Shown in pieces: positions 41,401 through 52,595 of a DNA stretch of 64,000 nt; position 1 is the stretch's first letter; every line of letters starts with the position of its first letter. The translations under genes were made by a program, and so were the position numbers. The stretch spans positions 33,789,004 to 33,853,003 of the forward strand of contig OZ037765.1 in assembly GCA_964035545.1 (NCBI GenBank), in the 5' to 3' direction. Origin of the DNA: Bugula neritina (Eukaryota; Bryozoa; Gymnolaemata; Cheilostomatida; Bugulidae). The notes below the pieces were generated by a model. It was not told the DNA's origin. It searched no databases and was given only the letters and a program-made list of their open reading frames with translations.

Positions 41401-44170
41401 CTGAGATTAATATTTTGGCATAAGTACACATATGAGCAGTTTCAAAAAATTTTTAAAATTTTTTGTTAATGATAAATGGCACAAAAACAAAACTTCAAAT
41501 CATATTTGTGGTTTTGGTTATTGAGCAAATCTGAAGCTGGCAGCTGTCGCATTATTATTTGCTTTGTTGACTGTAACCAGTCTGTTTAGAGCTGCTAACC
41601 TTTCAACTCTTAGAACAATAATAACACGCTCGTACACTATATAGCTGCACTAGTGGGCTCTGTCTTACTGAACTCCAAATGCTCCAAATTATGGGTTGGA
41701 ACACATGCCTGTACGTTTATGAAGGCACTGGCTCATTTGTATTAACATGTTCACGTATACTTACACACCTATACTATGAAAATAACTAAGCCACCCTACT
41801 ATCTAATATTTCTATATATCAAAAAAATTATTATAAATATAAAGATATGTATTAAAATAGATAGATTAAATTTGTAATTTCAAACAACATCTTATCTAAA
41901 AATGCTAAACACTGTATAACTATATATATGTTTTAAAAGCATTTGTTTTCATGGCATGCCTGCAAGTCAATGAAAATATTTAGAGAACAGTAAAAAGAAG
42001 CATATAAATTTCCGAATAGTTTCTTTTTTTCTGAGATAAATATTTTGGAAATGTCCCACAATCCAACGTTTAAATTGAGTCTGTAAAAGAAATTTCACAG
42101 TGTATTTTCAATAAATAATTATTCTTGCAAGCTGTTAGTATACCAACATTACTAATACAGAAATGTTTTTGGAGCTGCAGAGTCCCTATATGGCAGGGGT
42201 GGGCAACTGGGCCCCCTAGGGCCACTTGTGGCCCTTTGCCAATTTTTCAGTGACCCTTTTAATGCTTAAGAGAAGCAACAACTGTCATTTTTATTCTGAT
42301 TAGCAGAGCATAGGTTTGGTGACAAATTACTTTATTATAATAAAGTTTATTATGTGTACAATCTTGTGGCCCTTTTTCTGGCTGACTTCTGATTTTGGCC
42401 CTTGTGCAAAAAGAGTTGCCCACTCCTGCCCAATGACATGACTGTAGTATGAGAGACAGTGCAGGTTAGATTATAGGAAATATAACTCTAATAAACATAG
42501 AAAGTAGTTTAATATATTATATCCTAAATACTAGCAAACTGTAGCCTGAGCACTGAATGAGTTGAAAGGCCAGTTAGCTCGTGTTTTAATGTCATTTTGA
42601 ATATTCTTGACTCTAGAGCAATAGCGGACAATGATCTTCAACCTGAGTGTAAAAATGTAGCGAGTACATTATAATACAACAACTACTTATTGGTAAAACT
42701 CTGAATAAGTTCAAGTCTCAACAGACCATCCTCACTTGAGTGTTAACTGTAGAAACCTTTGCTATGTATGCAGACAGTTGCTGATGAGATATTATATATA
42801 TATTACAGTATCATTCTACACTATAATATAATACACACCTGTTTGGTAGAGTTTGGAGTCTACAGTACCCCATCTTCAACTCTCTCAATGACAGTAAGGA
42901 TGTGAATATATTCTCAGGTAGACCTTCAGATAGGTTATTATGTGGTATATCCAATACCTCAAGATTCTTCAGTGAAGATATGCTGTAACCGCTGTAACAT
43001 AACACACAGGTATAGAAACACTCTGTAGCTCATACATACAAAGTATGAAAGCAGAGTTTTAAAATATTTTTATAACTCTGTATTTCTACCATCTAACCTA
43101 TAGACAACCTGCTGTTATAATATAATAGTCACTAAATACTAGCTAACAGTATGAATAGTCACTATATATTAGCTAGCAGTATGAATAGTCACTAAATACT
43201 AGTTAGCAGTATGAATAGTCACTAAATACTAGCTAGTAGTATGAATAGTCACTAAATACTAGCTAGTAGTATGAATAGTCACTAAATACTAGCTAGCAGT
43301 ATGAATAGTTATTAAATACTAACTAGCAGTATGAATAGTCACTAAATACTAGCTAGCAGTATGAATAGTTACTAAATACTAGCTAACAGTATGAATAGTC
43401 ACTAAATACTAGTTAGCAGTATGAATAGTCACTAAATACTAGCTAGTAGTATGAATAGTCACTAAATACTAGCTAGTAGTATGAATAGTCACTAAATACT
43501 AGCTAGCAGTATGAATAGTTATTAAATACTAACTAGCAGTATGAATAGTCACTAAATACTAGCTAGCAGTATGAATAGTTACTAAATACTAGCTAGCAGT
43601 ATGAATAGTCACTAAATACTAGCTAGTAGTATGAATAGTCACTAAATACTAGCTAGTAGTATGAATAGTCACTAAATACTAGCTAGTAGTATGAATAGTC
43701 ACTAAATACTAGCTAGCAGTATGAATAGTTATTAAATACTAACTAGCAGTATGAATAGTCACTAAATACTAGCTAGCAGTATGAATAGTTACTAAATACT
43801 AGCTAGCAGTATGAATAGTCACTAAATACTAGCTAGCAGTATGAATATAGTCACTAAATACTAGCTAGCAGTATGAACAGTCACTAAATACTAGCCGGTA
43901 GCATGAATAGGTGAGAGCACTCTGTGTAGTACATATTCCTCTCACTTGTTTATAATATTTTATTGGCAGCATATTTACATATTATATTTATTACAGTATC
44001 ATTCTATACTATAATATAATACACACCTGTTTGGTAGAGTTGACAGTTTACAGTTCCACATGTACAACTCTCTCAATGATAGTAAGGATGTGAATATATT
44101 GTCAGGTAGACCTTCAGATAGGATATTCCCTGATATACTCAATACCTCAAGATTCTTCAGTGAAGATATG
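32458..44170 (-). CDS. LRR-Roc-COR-caspase fusion protein (5' end not found)
   Basis: Twelve minus-strand exons in continuous phase: 44027-44170, 42839-42982, 40454-40597 and 39918-40061 (four 144-nt LRR exons), 35614-37616, 35419-35514, 34714-34928, 34368-34568, 33984-34206, 33479-33679, 32905-33014 and 32458-32616 (TGA), about 1260 residues. LRRs lead into a Roc GTPase with G1 GNTMAGKTS, G3 DMGGQE and G4 THKD, then a COR region and a Cys-rich tail. The next exons encode a short helical segment, an acidic linker and a caspase large subunit: GRAMIINNGRF, the catalytic His in MSHGTSG and the catalytic Cys in LQACSG. A Ser/Pro/Thr linker precedes the small subunit (GTWFIRILVAIFYKHSCHRD to LTHFRKLFFFPKF). 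Roco proteins signal through a dimerising GTPase and caspases are activated by proximity, so GTP-dependent activation is a reasonable inference. The two halves could still be separate genes, but the split TGT codon across 35614/35514 supports one transcript. The start codon lies in or beyond the transposon block. Confidence 0.82.
33043..33438. repeat. Minisatellite filling the linker/p10 intron (14-bp unit)
   Basis: About 28 copies of TACTCAAAGTATCA. It fills most of the 464-bp intron between exons 33479-33679 and 32905-33014. On the minus strand the unit contains GAGTATGATAC, close to the neighbouring donor GAGAGTATGTAG. Confidence 0.92.
38109..38803. mobile_element. Non-autonomous DNA transposon (about 0.7 kb) in Roco intron
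   Basis: Terminal inverted repeats of about 40 bp: left AACCCCTTGTTCACACATTG continuing CCGCATCG, right its complement with a few changes. There is no coding. The TTA/TAA at both borders would fit a 3-bp duplication of the PIF/Harbinger type, but that is not certain. Confidence 0.75.
39526..39820. repeat. Minisatellite in LRR intron (30-bp unit), copy 1
   Basis: Ten near-identical copies of a 30-bp unit containing CACTAAATACTAGCTAGCAG. The same unit forms the array at 43120-43905, so both descend from a duplicated LRR-exon intron. Confidence 0.92.
40911..41146. mobile_element. hAT-like MITE, degraded copy
   Basis: A diverged version of the element at 42194-42428: CAGAGGCGGACAG at the left, GTTGCCCACTGCT at the right, and shared interior such as AGGGCCACTTGTGACCCTTT. 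Flanking intron sequence is also shared, so it was probably copied with its surroundings. Confidence 0.75.
42194..42428. mobile_element. hAT-like MITE (235 bp)
   Basis: Terminal inverted repeats CAGGGGTGGGCAACT and AGTTGCCCACTCCTG are the form common to non-autonomous hAT elements. There is no coding and no clear 8-bp duplication at the borders. Confidence 0.82.
43120..43905. repeat. Minisatellite in LRR intron (30-bp unit), copy 2
   Basis: About 26 copies of the same 30-bp unit as at 39526-39820, with TAGCAG/TAGTAG/TTAGCAG variants arranged in a repeating higher-order block of seven or eight units. Confidence 0.92.
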
Positions 44171-44725
44171 CTGTAACATAACATACAGGTATAGAAACAC
44201 TCTGTAGCTCATACATACAAAGTGTGATAACATAGTTTTATAATAATAATTATTATGACTCTGTATTTCTGCTGTCTAACCTCAAGACAACCTTGGGCAT
44301 AGCATTTTATGTTGTGTTAGTTGCAGTTATTATATCTATGCTGTAGAGGCTACACTCAGTTGAGGGCTAAAAACTACATCTTATATATATATACAGTATA
44401 TGACATCATACAGTTGCCATACATCATATGATTCATGCAGTAATAACCAACAACTCTATTGCCTTATGTAAACATTCAAAACATTACATAGCAGTTGCAT
44501 AATGAGAAACAATGAGGGGATAACTACTATGATGAAGAATTAGAAAACTCACTTGTGCCATTACTACCTGTGCCATTTTTACTGCGGTGCGATTTTTACC
44601 AGACACCGTATGCACTTTATTAACATACTCATACAGTTTCATTTTCTTGCTGAATATCGCTATGGGGGTGTTAAAGACCACACCATTATTTAGTCATGTT
44701 ACAGAAAGAACTTGGACTACTATAA
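44171..44725. other. Flank of first LRR exon; no start exon seen
   Basis: The sequence next to exon 44027-44170 matches the flanks of the other LRR exons. At 44553-44612 is a fragment with TGTGCCATTTTTAC motifs like the MITE at 3661. I found no convincing first exon or promoter for the Roco-caspase gene. Confidence 0.55.
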
Positions 44726-47700
44726 GGGTCATTCCGTGTCAAATCAACCAAATTTCAGAAAGTCCCACGCCTTTGCGTCTCAGATTTTGTTCATATTTAC
44801 ACCAAATGGACCTACACATGTCTTGAGTGCTATTCTCAAATATTTCTGGCCTGGCACAAAAACTTTTTGAGAAATGAATATTTCCACGAACAAAGGTTGG
44901 GAAAAATTTTGAGGAAAATTTGCGATTTTTACTTTTAGACCAATTTGTAAACGCCCATATCTCCATTATTTTTCTAGACTGAGCCTTAAAATTTGGTGTG
45001 TGATTTGATTACACCTATCAATTTGCACTAGTAGTAACACATACTGCAGAATACTTTGTGTGCATATATGCTATGCTATTGAATATTGGCAATTTTTTAT
45101 GAATTTTGAAAAATTTCGAATATTTGCCACATCACAAAAGGCATTAATTTTTATTTTACTTCCATAAATTTTTATTCATAAATAGCTGATTATGGTTACT
45201 TTATACTCTTTAATTTGTGTAATTTTGAAAATAATATTTTCCGAGATATAGACACCCAAAGTGAAGAAAATGTGAAAATTCGCCCAACTTCACAAGGATG
45301 TAACCCGATGTTTGAATACAGTAAAATCTTTCAAACAAGTATTTTCTGTAACGTCATTTAGTGTATTTTGTAGATTCATAAATTTGGACGTCCTTATATT
45401 GTCCAAACTTGAAGCAAATCGCACGGAAAAATGGTATGCGTACGAAAATCGGCAAAATGCAATTTTTCAATGTAATATGTTGGGATCATACATTTTTATT
45501 ATTCATATTGTTCAAAATATCAAGTAGATACATATATGTTTCCTATATATGTCAAATCTACTGAAGATTACGATAAAATCTGATTTGTGTGTAATATCGT
45601 AAGAAAATTCTGCCGATCGGCATTATATGATATTCTCATTAGGTTTCAGAAAGCAATTGTTATCTGTGAGTGAATGGTATGAAACAGCTGAAATCTTGCT
45701 GTAATCAAGTACATTAAGTAGCTGAGGCAAGAGTAGCTTCAAAAAACATACCAAAATATAAAACCATGGCCCTGAACACAATAGATCTAATTTATTGCGG
45801 CTTTTGAAACAGATGTGCCTAAATATAGCAGATTGGTCCGCATCCTAATCAAGTTAGTAATTTGCCCAGGCTAAGAATAATTCATCATCCTGAAAAAAAT
45901 CTACAACTTTTTTTTTAAATGTGGAGAGAATGGTCTTCCAACTTTACCATCTGGTTCAAACAGAATTCCCTTTGCAGTTTTCTGGCTTGCTGGGCCAGGT
46001 AATTGTTTGCTCCAGATTCTATGGCTGTTCTATCGGTGGTCCAGCTTTTCGTGCTAATGTCAATAACTGGACCCTCTCTAGTCACAAGAAAACTTTCGCA
46101 TCCTTATTCAAGGATCAAGGATCATCAATTTGTTCAAATCTTTATGATTACTACGCTTCATACAGACATTTGTTACTTCTGGGTGGAGTTCTTCTTCATC
46201 TATGACAAAGACTGTTTCTACCTTTTCAGTAATGACCTCCTGCACTTTCTTTCGTTTTCTTTTCCTATAGCTCACTTTACTGGATGGGCTAATTTTTGCA
46301 ACTTTCAAGGAAGAAGCTCCCAATTCTGTCATTCCAGTGTTTAGTGTTTGTGCCTCCTTCTCAACTTTAAGAAATGCATCACTTTTAGTTTCCTGAGAGT
46401 ATTCTGAGAGCTCATCTTTTTTTAAAGCAATTAATATTGCACAGTTTCTCTCAGTTTCTACAGTTCAAAGGAATAGAATTATACTAGGAGAGCCCTAAAA
46501 TTTAGCCCTTCCAGTAAAGTGAACTATGGAAAAAAAACAAAATCAAGTGAAGGAGGTCATTGCTAAGAAGGTTTCCAAAGTTGCAAGTATAGAGGGAGAA
46601 GAGCTCCACCCAGAATCAACAAATGCCTGTATAAAGCCTAATAATCATAAAGATTTGAACATATTATTATGTTCCTTGAATAAGGTGAAAGTTTCTTTGG
46701 GACAAAAGAAGGTCCAGTTATTGACATTGGCACCAGAAAGGTGGACCATTGATAAGACCTCTATAAAATTTGGAGTAAACAATTATCGTTGTGTTTTAAG
46801 TTAGAGAAATAAATATTTATTATAGTAGCAGACTGAAAAAATAGCAACGTAAAAAAAGGTTATCTTTAGAGTTACCAGTTGCCAGTACAAGTGTGAAATG
46901 CAAGTCTGGATAAGAGAAAAACTGCTGGGTCTTTATAGTCGCTTAGTTAGCTTTTGTGTACTAGCTATAATGAAAATGGAAAAGCATAACAAGCTGAGAT
47001 GACATGTATTAGGAAAAAGCTTCCCCAGCTTATGTAAAAATCCAACAATTACCTTGCACAGCAAACCAGAAGACTGCAAAAGGAGTTCTGTCTGAACCAG
47101 ATATTAAAGTTGGAAGACCATTGCTTCCAGTTTTGAAAAAGAGAGTTGTAAATTTTTTCAGGATGATGAACATTGGACATGGCATGACGCCAATTACTTG
47201 ATTTTTTAACCAGTACTGACCAAATTAGGGCGAGGTTAGGGCCATTTTGCTATATTTAGGCACATCTGTTTCAAAAGCCACAATTATTTCCGGCATGTAT
47301 TAAACACCACTGTCATCGAATAAATTAGACCTATTGTGTTCAGGGCCATGGTTTTATATTTGGGTATGTTTTTTGAAGCTACTCTTGCCTCAGCTACTTA
47401 ATGTACTTGATTACAGCAAGATTTCAGCTGTTTCATACCATTCACTCACAGAAATAACAATTGCTATCTGAAACCTAATGGGAATATCATATAATGCCGA
47501 TCTGCAGAATTTTTCTTACGATATTACACACAAATCAGATTTTATCGTAATCTTCAGTAGATTTGACATATATAGGAAACATATATGTATCTACTTGATA
47601 TTTTGAACAATATGAATAATAAAAATGTATGATCCCAATATATTATATTGAAAAATTGCATTTTGCCGATTTTCGTACGCATACCATTTTTCCGTGCGAT

Positions 47701-48383
47701 TTACTTCAAGTTTGGACAATATAAGGACGTCCAAATTTATGAATCTACAAAATACACTAAATGACGTTACAGAAAATACTTGTTTGAAAGATTTTACTGT
47801 ATTCAAACATCGGGTTACATCCTTGTGAAGTTGGGCGAATTTTCACATTTTCTTCACTTTGGGTGTCTATATCTCGGAAAATATTATTTTCAAAATTACA
47901 CAAATTAAGGAGTATAAAGTAACCATAATCAACTATTTATGAATAAAAATTTATGGAAGTAAAATAAAAATTAATGCCTTTTGTGATGTGGCAAATATTC
48001 GAAATTTTTCAAAATTCATAAAAAATTGCCAATATTCAATGGCATAGCATATATGCACACAGAGTATTCTGCAGTATGTGTTACTACTAGTGCAAATTGA
48101 TAGGTGTTATCAAATCACACACCAAATTTTAAGGCTCAGTCTAGAAAAATAATGGAGATATGGGCGTTTACAAATTGGTCTAAAAGTAAAAATCGCAAAT
48201 TTTCCTCAAAATTTTTCCCAACCTTTGTTCGTGAAAATATTCATTTCTCAAAAAGTTTTTGTGCCAGGCCAGAAATATTTAAAAATAGCACTCAAGACAT
48301 GTGTAGGTCCATTTGGTGTAAATATGAACAAAATCTGAGACGCAAAGGCGTGGGCCATTGGTTGAGTTGACACGGAATGACCC
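44726..48383. mobile_element. 3.66-kb palindromic transposon derivative
   Basis: Ends are GGGTCATTCCGTGTCAA and its complement, flanked by a 4-bp direct repeat ATAA (44722-44725 and 48384-48387). The arms stay alignable for most of their length (about 1.1 kb closely, then with more divergence) and meet near 46450-46520. Both arms carry decayed coding for the same protein facing outward from the centre: minus 46108-46332 (EELHPEVTNVCMKRSNHKDL) and plus 46526-46804 (EELHPESTNACIKPNNHKDL, then WTIDKTSIKFGVNNY). Just beyond, the plus-strand arm reads KVGRPLLPVLKKRVVNFF. The element therefore looks like two copies of one transposon end joined head to head. Stops and frame breaks make both ORFs non-functional. 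Family not assigned. Confidence 0.8.
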
Positions 48384-49518
48384 ATAAATAACTAGAAACA
48401 AGCTACTCTGTCTACCAGAAGAAGAGATATATAATAGACCATGTAAAACTCAGCCAATCAGCAAAGTGTACCAGGTCAATGTTCTACCATTATAACTGAT
48501 ATAAAATTCTGCAAGTTCAATTGCAAAATGCATGCTTCTAAAAGCTAGTTGTGCAACTTTTTTTTCATGCATTATTTAATTTCATATCTTAAGTTGATGA
48601 CTCTTGAAACTATTTTTTAAAATGTCTAAATTAAGTGTTTATAAAATGCAATTAAAAATTGCATGTCTAAAAAATGACCTGGTACACTTTTGCAACTTAA
48701 GGCCAATTATTACATAACTGCCAGCTTAGTAGTTATTTGTTGTTGCAGCTTGAATGGGTTATTGTTTAGCATTGAAAGCTTGTAGCAAACATCTGTGAAT
48801 TTGGTACATGACTTTGATTGGCTGGTTTTTGAATGGCCCTTTAATATATGCATCTGGATGGCTGGGTAGTGTAGACTCCGCCTACATCTAGCTAATGTAC
48901 AGTAGCCAATCCACAGTAGTATTACAAAATTTCTGTTTAACAAATGAAATATTCTGGTCATTTGTTTTGTACTTTACAATAGTAAATATTCTATTCAACT
49001 GGAATTTTGTTGTATGTAAGCCATGGGAACTGCTAAGAGGTTAAATCAACCACCCATGCTGGTAATATTGTAGCTCGCAGTAATAGCAAGTCCACACCAT
49101 ATAAATATACACATCAGCTATTATGTGCAGCTTATGAATGCTGAAATGACCCCATTTTTTACCTTCAATTTGAAAAAATTGTATTACATATTCTGCCACT
49201 TCTGCACCAAGAATGTGTTTTCCTTTAAAATTTTGAAAATAGTAGTCAGTTTCTGCAGCAGTCAACTGCATCCACAATAAACAGCGTAAGCTTTCAAATA
49301 AACTATAAATATATGAAATATTAGTGTGGAAACAATGTAATTTATTTATTGCTATGATGAAAAATTACAAGAACATTATATAAAAGCTAGATATAGATTT
49401 CTATTAAAATGGCACAGGTAAAAATAACACATTTTTACTTCAAATTATAAATTTCATCAGTCACCAATGGTGGCTGTAGATTGCAGAGAGCACAGCAGAC
49501 TATCATAATCATAATCAT

Positions 49519-49791
49519 TTGGGTTACCAACGCACTAAAGCATATAATGTAAGACGCACAAAAAACATTGGTTTTAATGAAACATGTAAAAGAAACGAAC
49601 AGAAAATGTTTTCAACAGAGTCAGCTGATATAGAGCAACAGAACTCATCTGACACCCATCCTCATAGTCAGACTTCATCAGAAGTAACTGAGTTACCAGA
49701 AACATCAACTACTCAGAAAAAAAGATCTGCACATTCTATTGATAGACGGAAATCAAAAGTTGGAAGAAAAAAGCAACTAATAAAAAAGTAA
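49519..49791 (+). CDS. Short ORF upstream of transposase, possible N-terminal piece
   Basis: An ORF of up to 90 codons rich in Ser, Thr, Glu and Lys, ending in a basic RRKSKVGRKKQLIKK that could be a nuclear localisation signal. It lies inside the DDE transposon between the left inverted repeat and the transposase, so it may be its N-terminal exon. No THAP or other DNA-binding motif is visible. The acceptor-like TATTTAG before 50721 would allow splicing to the transposase body. Confidence 0.4.
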   Translation: MGYQRTKAYNVRRTKNIGFNETCKRNEQKMFSTESADIEQQNSSDTHPHSQTSSEVTELPETSTTQKKRSAHSIDRRKSKVGRKKQLIKK

Positions 49792-51305
49792 AAGTTTTTA
49801 AAACTTTCACTACTACAGATGAGCGAACTAAATTTCATACTGAAATACCTACACATTTTTTATACTTTTCTTTAGCAAGGTAAAAATTATTATTTTCTCA
49901 TTGCAAAGATATACTATGGTTTATTACAAATAAACAATGCAAGTCTCACTATGCTGAAATATGTACATTATTGATTAAGTTTGATGTGTATTAAAACTGT
50001 CATTTTAATTAAATTTGTTGCAGTGTGAGTGCATCATTCATACATTTTTTATTAAAAATTTTGTTTTATGTAAGAGATTCACAAATACCACAGTGGTCAT
50101 CTGTATGCTTTGACTTATTTAGTTCAGGGTTTTAATTAAACAAGCAGCAATCTTCTATTTGTGGACAAATTGACTCATTTTCTCCAGGAAAAGTAAATTG
50201 TTTTGACCTAAATTTTCCTTGGCTATTTTAAAGCTTATCAAAAATGGCCTCCTAATCTAATTATTAGCCGAAACTAACTTGGTGTTTAAAACTAAAATGG
50301 TTTACACTTGTTACTAGTTTCACTTACTCCCAAAATTATTAAATGCTATTCTAAAAATAATATGGGTTTGAATTAGTTATAGTATAATTATAAAATGAAG
50401 TAATTATTGTTTGTACACAGTATTTGTTTAAACTCATGACTTCATTCAAAGCATGTATTCATACAACTAGCTTATTATGTACTGTTACAGTATTACGTAA
50501 CACATGTTGACACACATTACATTCTGTTTGGATGGTGATATATTGGGTCAAGCCTTCAGCTAGCAGTTCTTGAACTTCATAGTTGTTGCAAAATATAACT
50601 GAAGCTACTTACCAGAGGGTAAAAACTGCTGAATGAATACAAACTAAGCACAAAATTTATTTAGCACATACATTATAATTTGAATCATAATTTAATTTTC
50701 TTTCTTTATTTACTATATTTAGATTTATATGTCCGAAGATGAAAGTTCTTACTCTCCGAAAAAAGTTAACAAGACAAGGTGAACTTTTATTGGCTTTGAT
50801 GAAGCTGCGTCAAGGTTTACAGTTTCAAATACTTGCTGACTTTTTTATATCTCTAGATTGCTAGCAAGCCAAACCTTCAAAGACACATTAGATATTTTAG
50901 CAAGAGAACTGAACAATCTAATATATTTTCCACCAAGAGAGAAGCTGAACATCCCTCTGAGCTTTCAAAGCCAATATGCTTACATTAGGTGCATTATAGA
51001 CTGCACAGAAATATATTCATTTGCAAGCCTCAATCAAAGCTGGCTCAATATTTAACATGGGGTGAGTATAAAAAGACCAACACCATCAAGTATTTGGTTG
51101 CAATTACACCCAGGGGCACTACCTGCTTTATTTCGCATGGAATGGGAGGTAGAGCCTCAGACAAGTGTGTAGTGAATGACTCTGGGTTCTTAGACTTCAT
51201 AAACCCAGGTGATGTGGTCATGGCAAATAGAGGCTTTCCTATTGAAGAAGAACTTATAGGCGCTGGAGCCAAGTTGGCCATACCACCTGGGAAAAGAGGC
51301 TATGG

Positions 51306-51610
51306 TGTGGTGGTTCGTGGAACTACCAGCAGCACAACATGTAGGGTCGCGTAATTGACCCGGAACAATGGATAGCCAATTAGCGTAGTTGATAGTTAGC
51401 AGCAATTGTAGTTTCCCGCTGCTAAGTCAGTCGAAGCTAGAGTGTGAAATAGATTAGATGTGTAACTTGTTTGGAAATAATGTATCGTTTTTGTAATGTA
51501 TAATTGTGTGTAAAATATACTCGTTCACTCGACTTATCCTGGTGCAGTTCTATAGTAAATAAATAGACTCTCTGGATAGCACATCAACCCTAAATCGGGA
51601 AATCATAACA
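51306..51610 (+). repeat. 5' LTR
   Basis: 305 bp, TGTGGTGGTTCG to AATCATAACA. It should hold the element's promoter. AATAAATAG near 51558 is a possible polyadenylation signal. Read as identical to the 3' LTR. Confidence 0.93.
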
Positions 51611-51611
51611 G

Positions 51612-51629
51612 TGGTGGCAGCGGTGGGAT
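51612..51629 (+). promoter_or_regulatory. Primer binding site (tRNA-Leu type)
   Basis: TGGTGGCAGCGGTGGGAT, one base after the LTR, is complementary to the 3' end of a eukaryotic tRNA-Leu (ATCCCACCGCTGCCACCA). It is the expected site of minus-strand priming. Confidence 0.85.
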
Positions 51630-51641
51630 AGTGCATCCAAG

Positions 51642-52595
51642 ATGGAGACTGAAAATGCTGGAACTCAACCACCGGCAATCGAAGGTGAGCGTAGAGACAA
51701 TGCTGTAGAGACAATGCCTGTTAACCATGTAGTAGAAGAGCGAAGGGTTCCGCGAGAACTAGCTGAAGACCGCTACAGGTTAAAGGCGCCCACCTTCACG
51801 GGTGAAGAGGGGGTGGAACAATTTATCCAAGAGTTTAGCGACGTAATGGACGTCGCTCAGTGGCCCCCTAGGGTGGCCTTGCTGAAGCTTAGAATGGCAT
51901 TGATGGACAAAGCCAAGCCCTACGGGCTGGGTGTAGACATTGATAATATCTTTGCTTCTCTGCGGGCCCGCTTTGGCCTCTCTGCTACAGATGCCAGGGC
52001 CCGATTGCAGAGGTTGCGGCGTGATCCCCGCACCCCGCTGCGGGAGCATGCCGCCGCGGTCATGAAGCTGGCACAGATCGCGTACGGCGACTTGCCCCCA
52101 GTCAACCGCGAGAGGTACACCCTCGACGCTTTCATAGCATCTGTCGACGATCTGGGTCTCCACCACCAGTTTCTAGCTAGGGGAGTCACCACCGTTAAAG
52201 ATGCTCTGACTGAGGGGGAAGCTTACCTCCTAGCTAATCAAATGCATAAAAGTCGCGGAAGCTCCCGCCAAGTGGAGATAGACCGCGCAGACACGGCCGC
52301 GGGACAAGGGGAGGAAACCCCCGCCGCGGCTGCCGTGTCCCAGTTGGCGACGGCATCAAAAGTCACTCAACTGACGGACATGCTAGCCAAGCTGATAGCA
52401 ACACTGACACCACAAAACCCAGTGAGTACCGCCCCTGAGCCCATGCGGCCATCGGCGCCGCCACAGGGAGAAACAGTCAGTTTTTGCTGGGAGTGCGGAA
52501 ATCAAGGACATTTCCGCCGATATTGTCCCTTCCTAAATCAGGGGTTAAACTACCGCGGCCCGCAGATGTTCCCACCTTCCGCGGGCCGACGATGA
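51642..52595 (+). CDS. gag: Gag of Ty3/gypsy element
   Basis: 317 codons from the first ATG after the primer site. The N-terminal part matches the retrotransposon-gag type, with FTGEEGVEQFIQEF and the LRARFG region. The C-terminal part has one CCHC zinc knuckle, CWECGNQGHFRRYC, for binding the element RNA. It overlaps pol by about 110 bases in the -1 frame, so Pol is probably made by ribosomal frameshifting; I saw no canonical slippery heptamer. A strong donor (GAAG/GTGAGC) lies at 51684/51685, within codon 15. Confidence 0.93.
   Translation: METENAGTQPPAIEGERRDNAVETMPVNHVVEERRVPRELAEDRYRLKAPTFTGEEGVEQFIQEFSDVMDVAQWPPRVALLKLRMALMDKAKPYGLGVDIDNIFASLRARFGLSATDARARLQRLRRDPRTPLREHAAAVMKLAQIAYGDLPPVNRERYTLDAFIASVDDLGLHHQFLARGVTTVKDALTEGEAYLLANQMHKSRGSSRQVEIDRADTAAGQGEETPAAAAVSQLATASKVTQLTDMLAKLIATLTPQNPVSTAPEPMRPSAPPQGETVSFCWECGNQGHFRRYCPFLNQGLNYRGPQMFPPSAGRR

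Noticed and set aside
44739-48370. Pairs of short identical-looking proteins (for example MEIWAFTNWSKSKNRKF) on opposite strands
   Set aside because: They arise from the arms of the palindromic transposon and have no coding support beyond the repeat.
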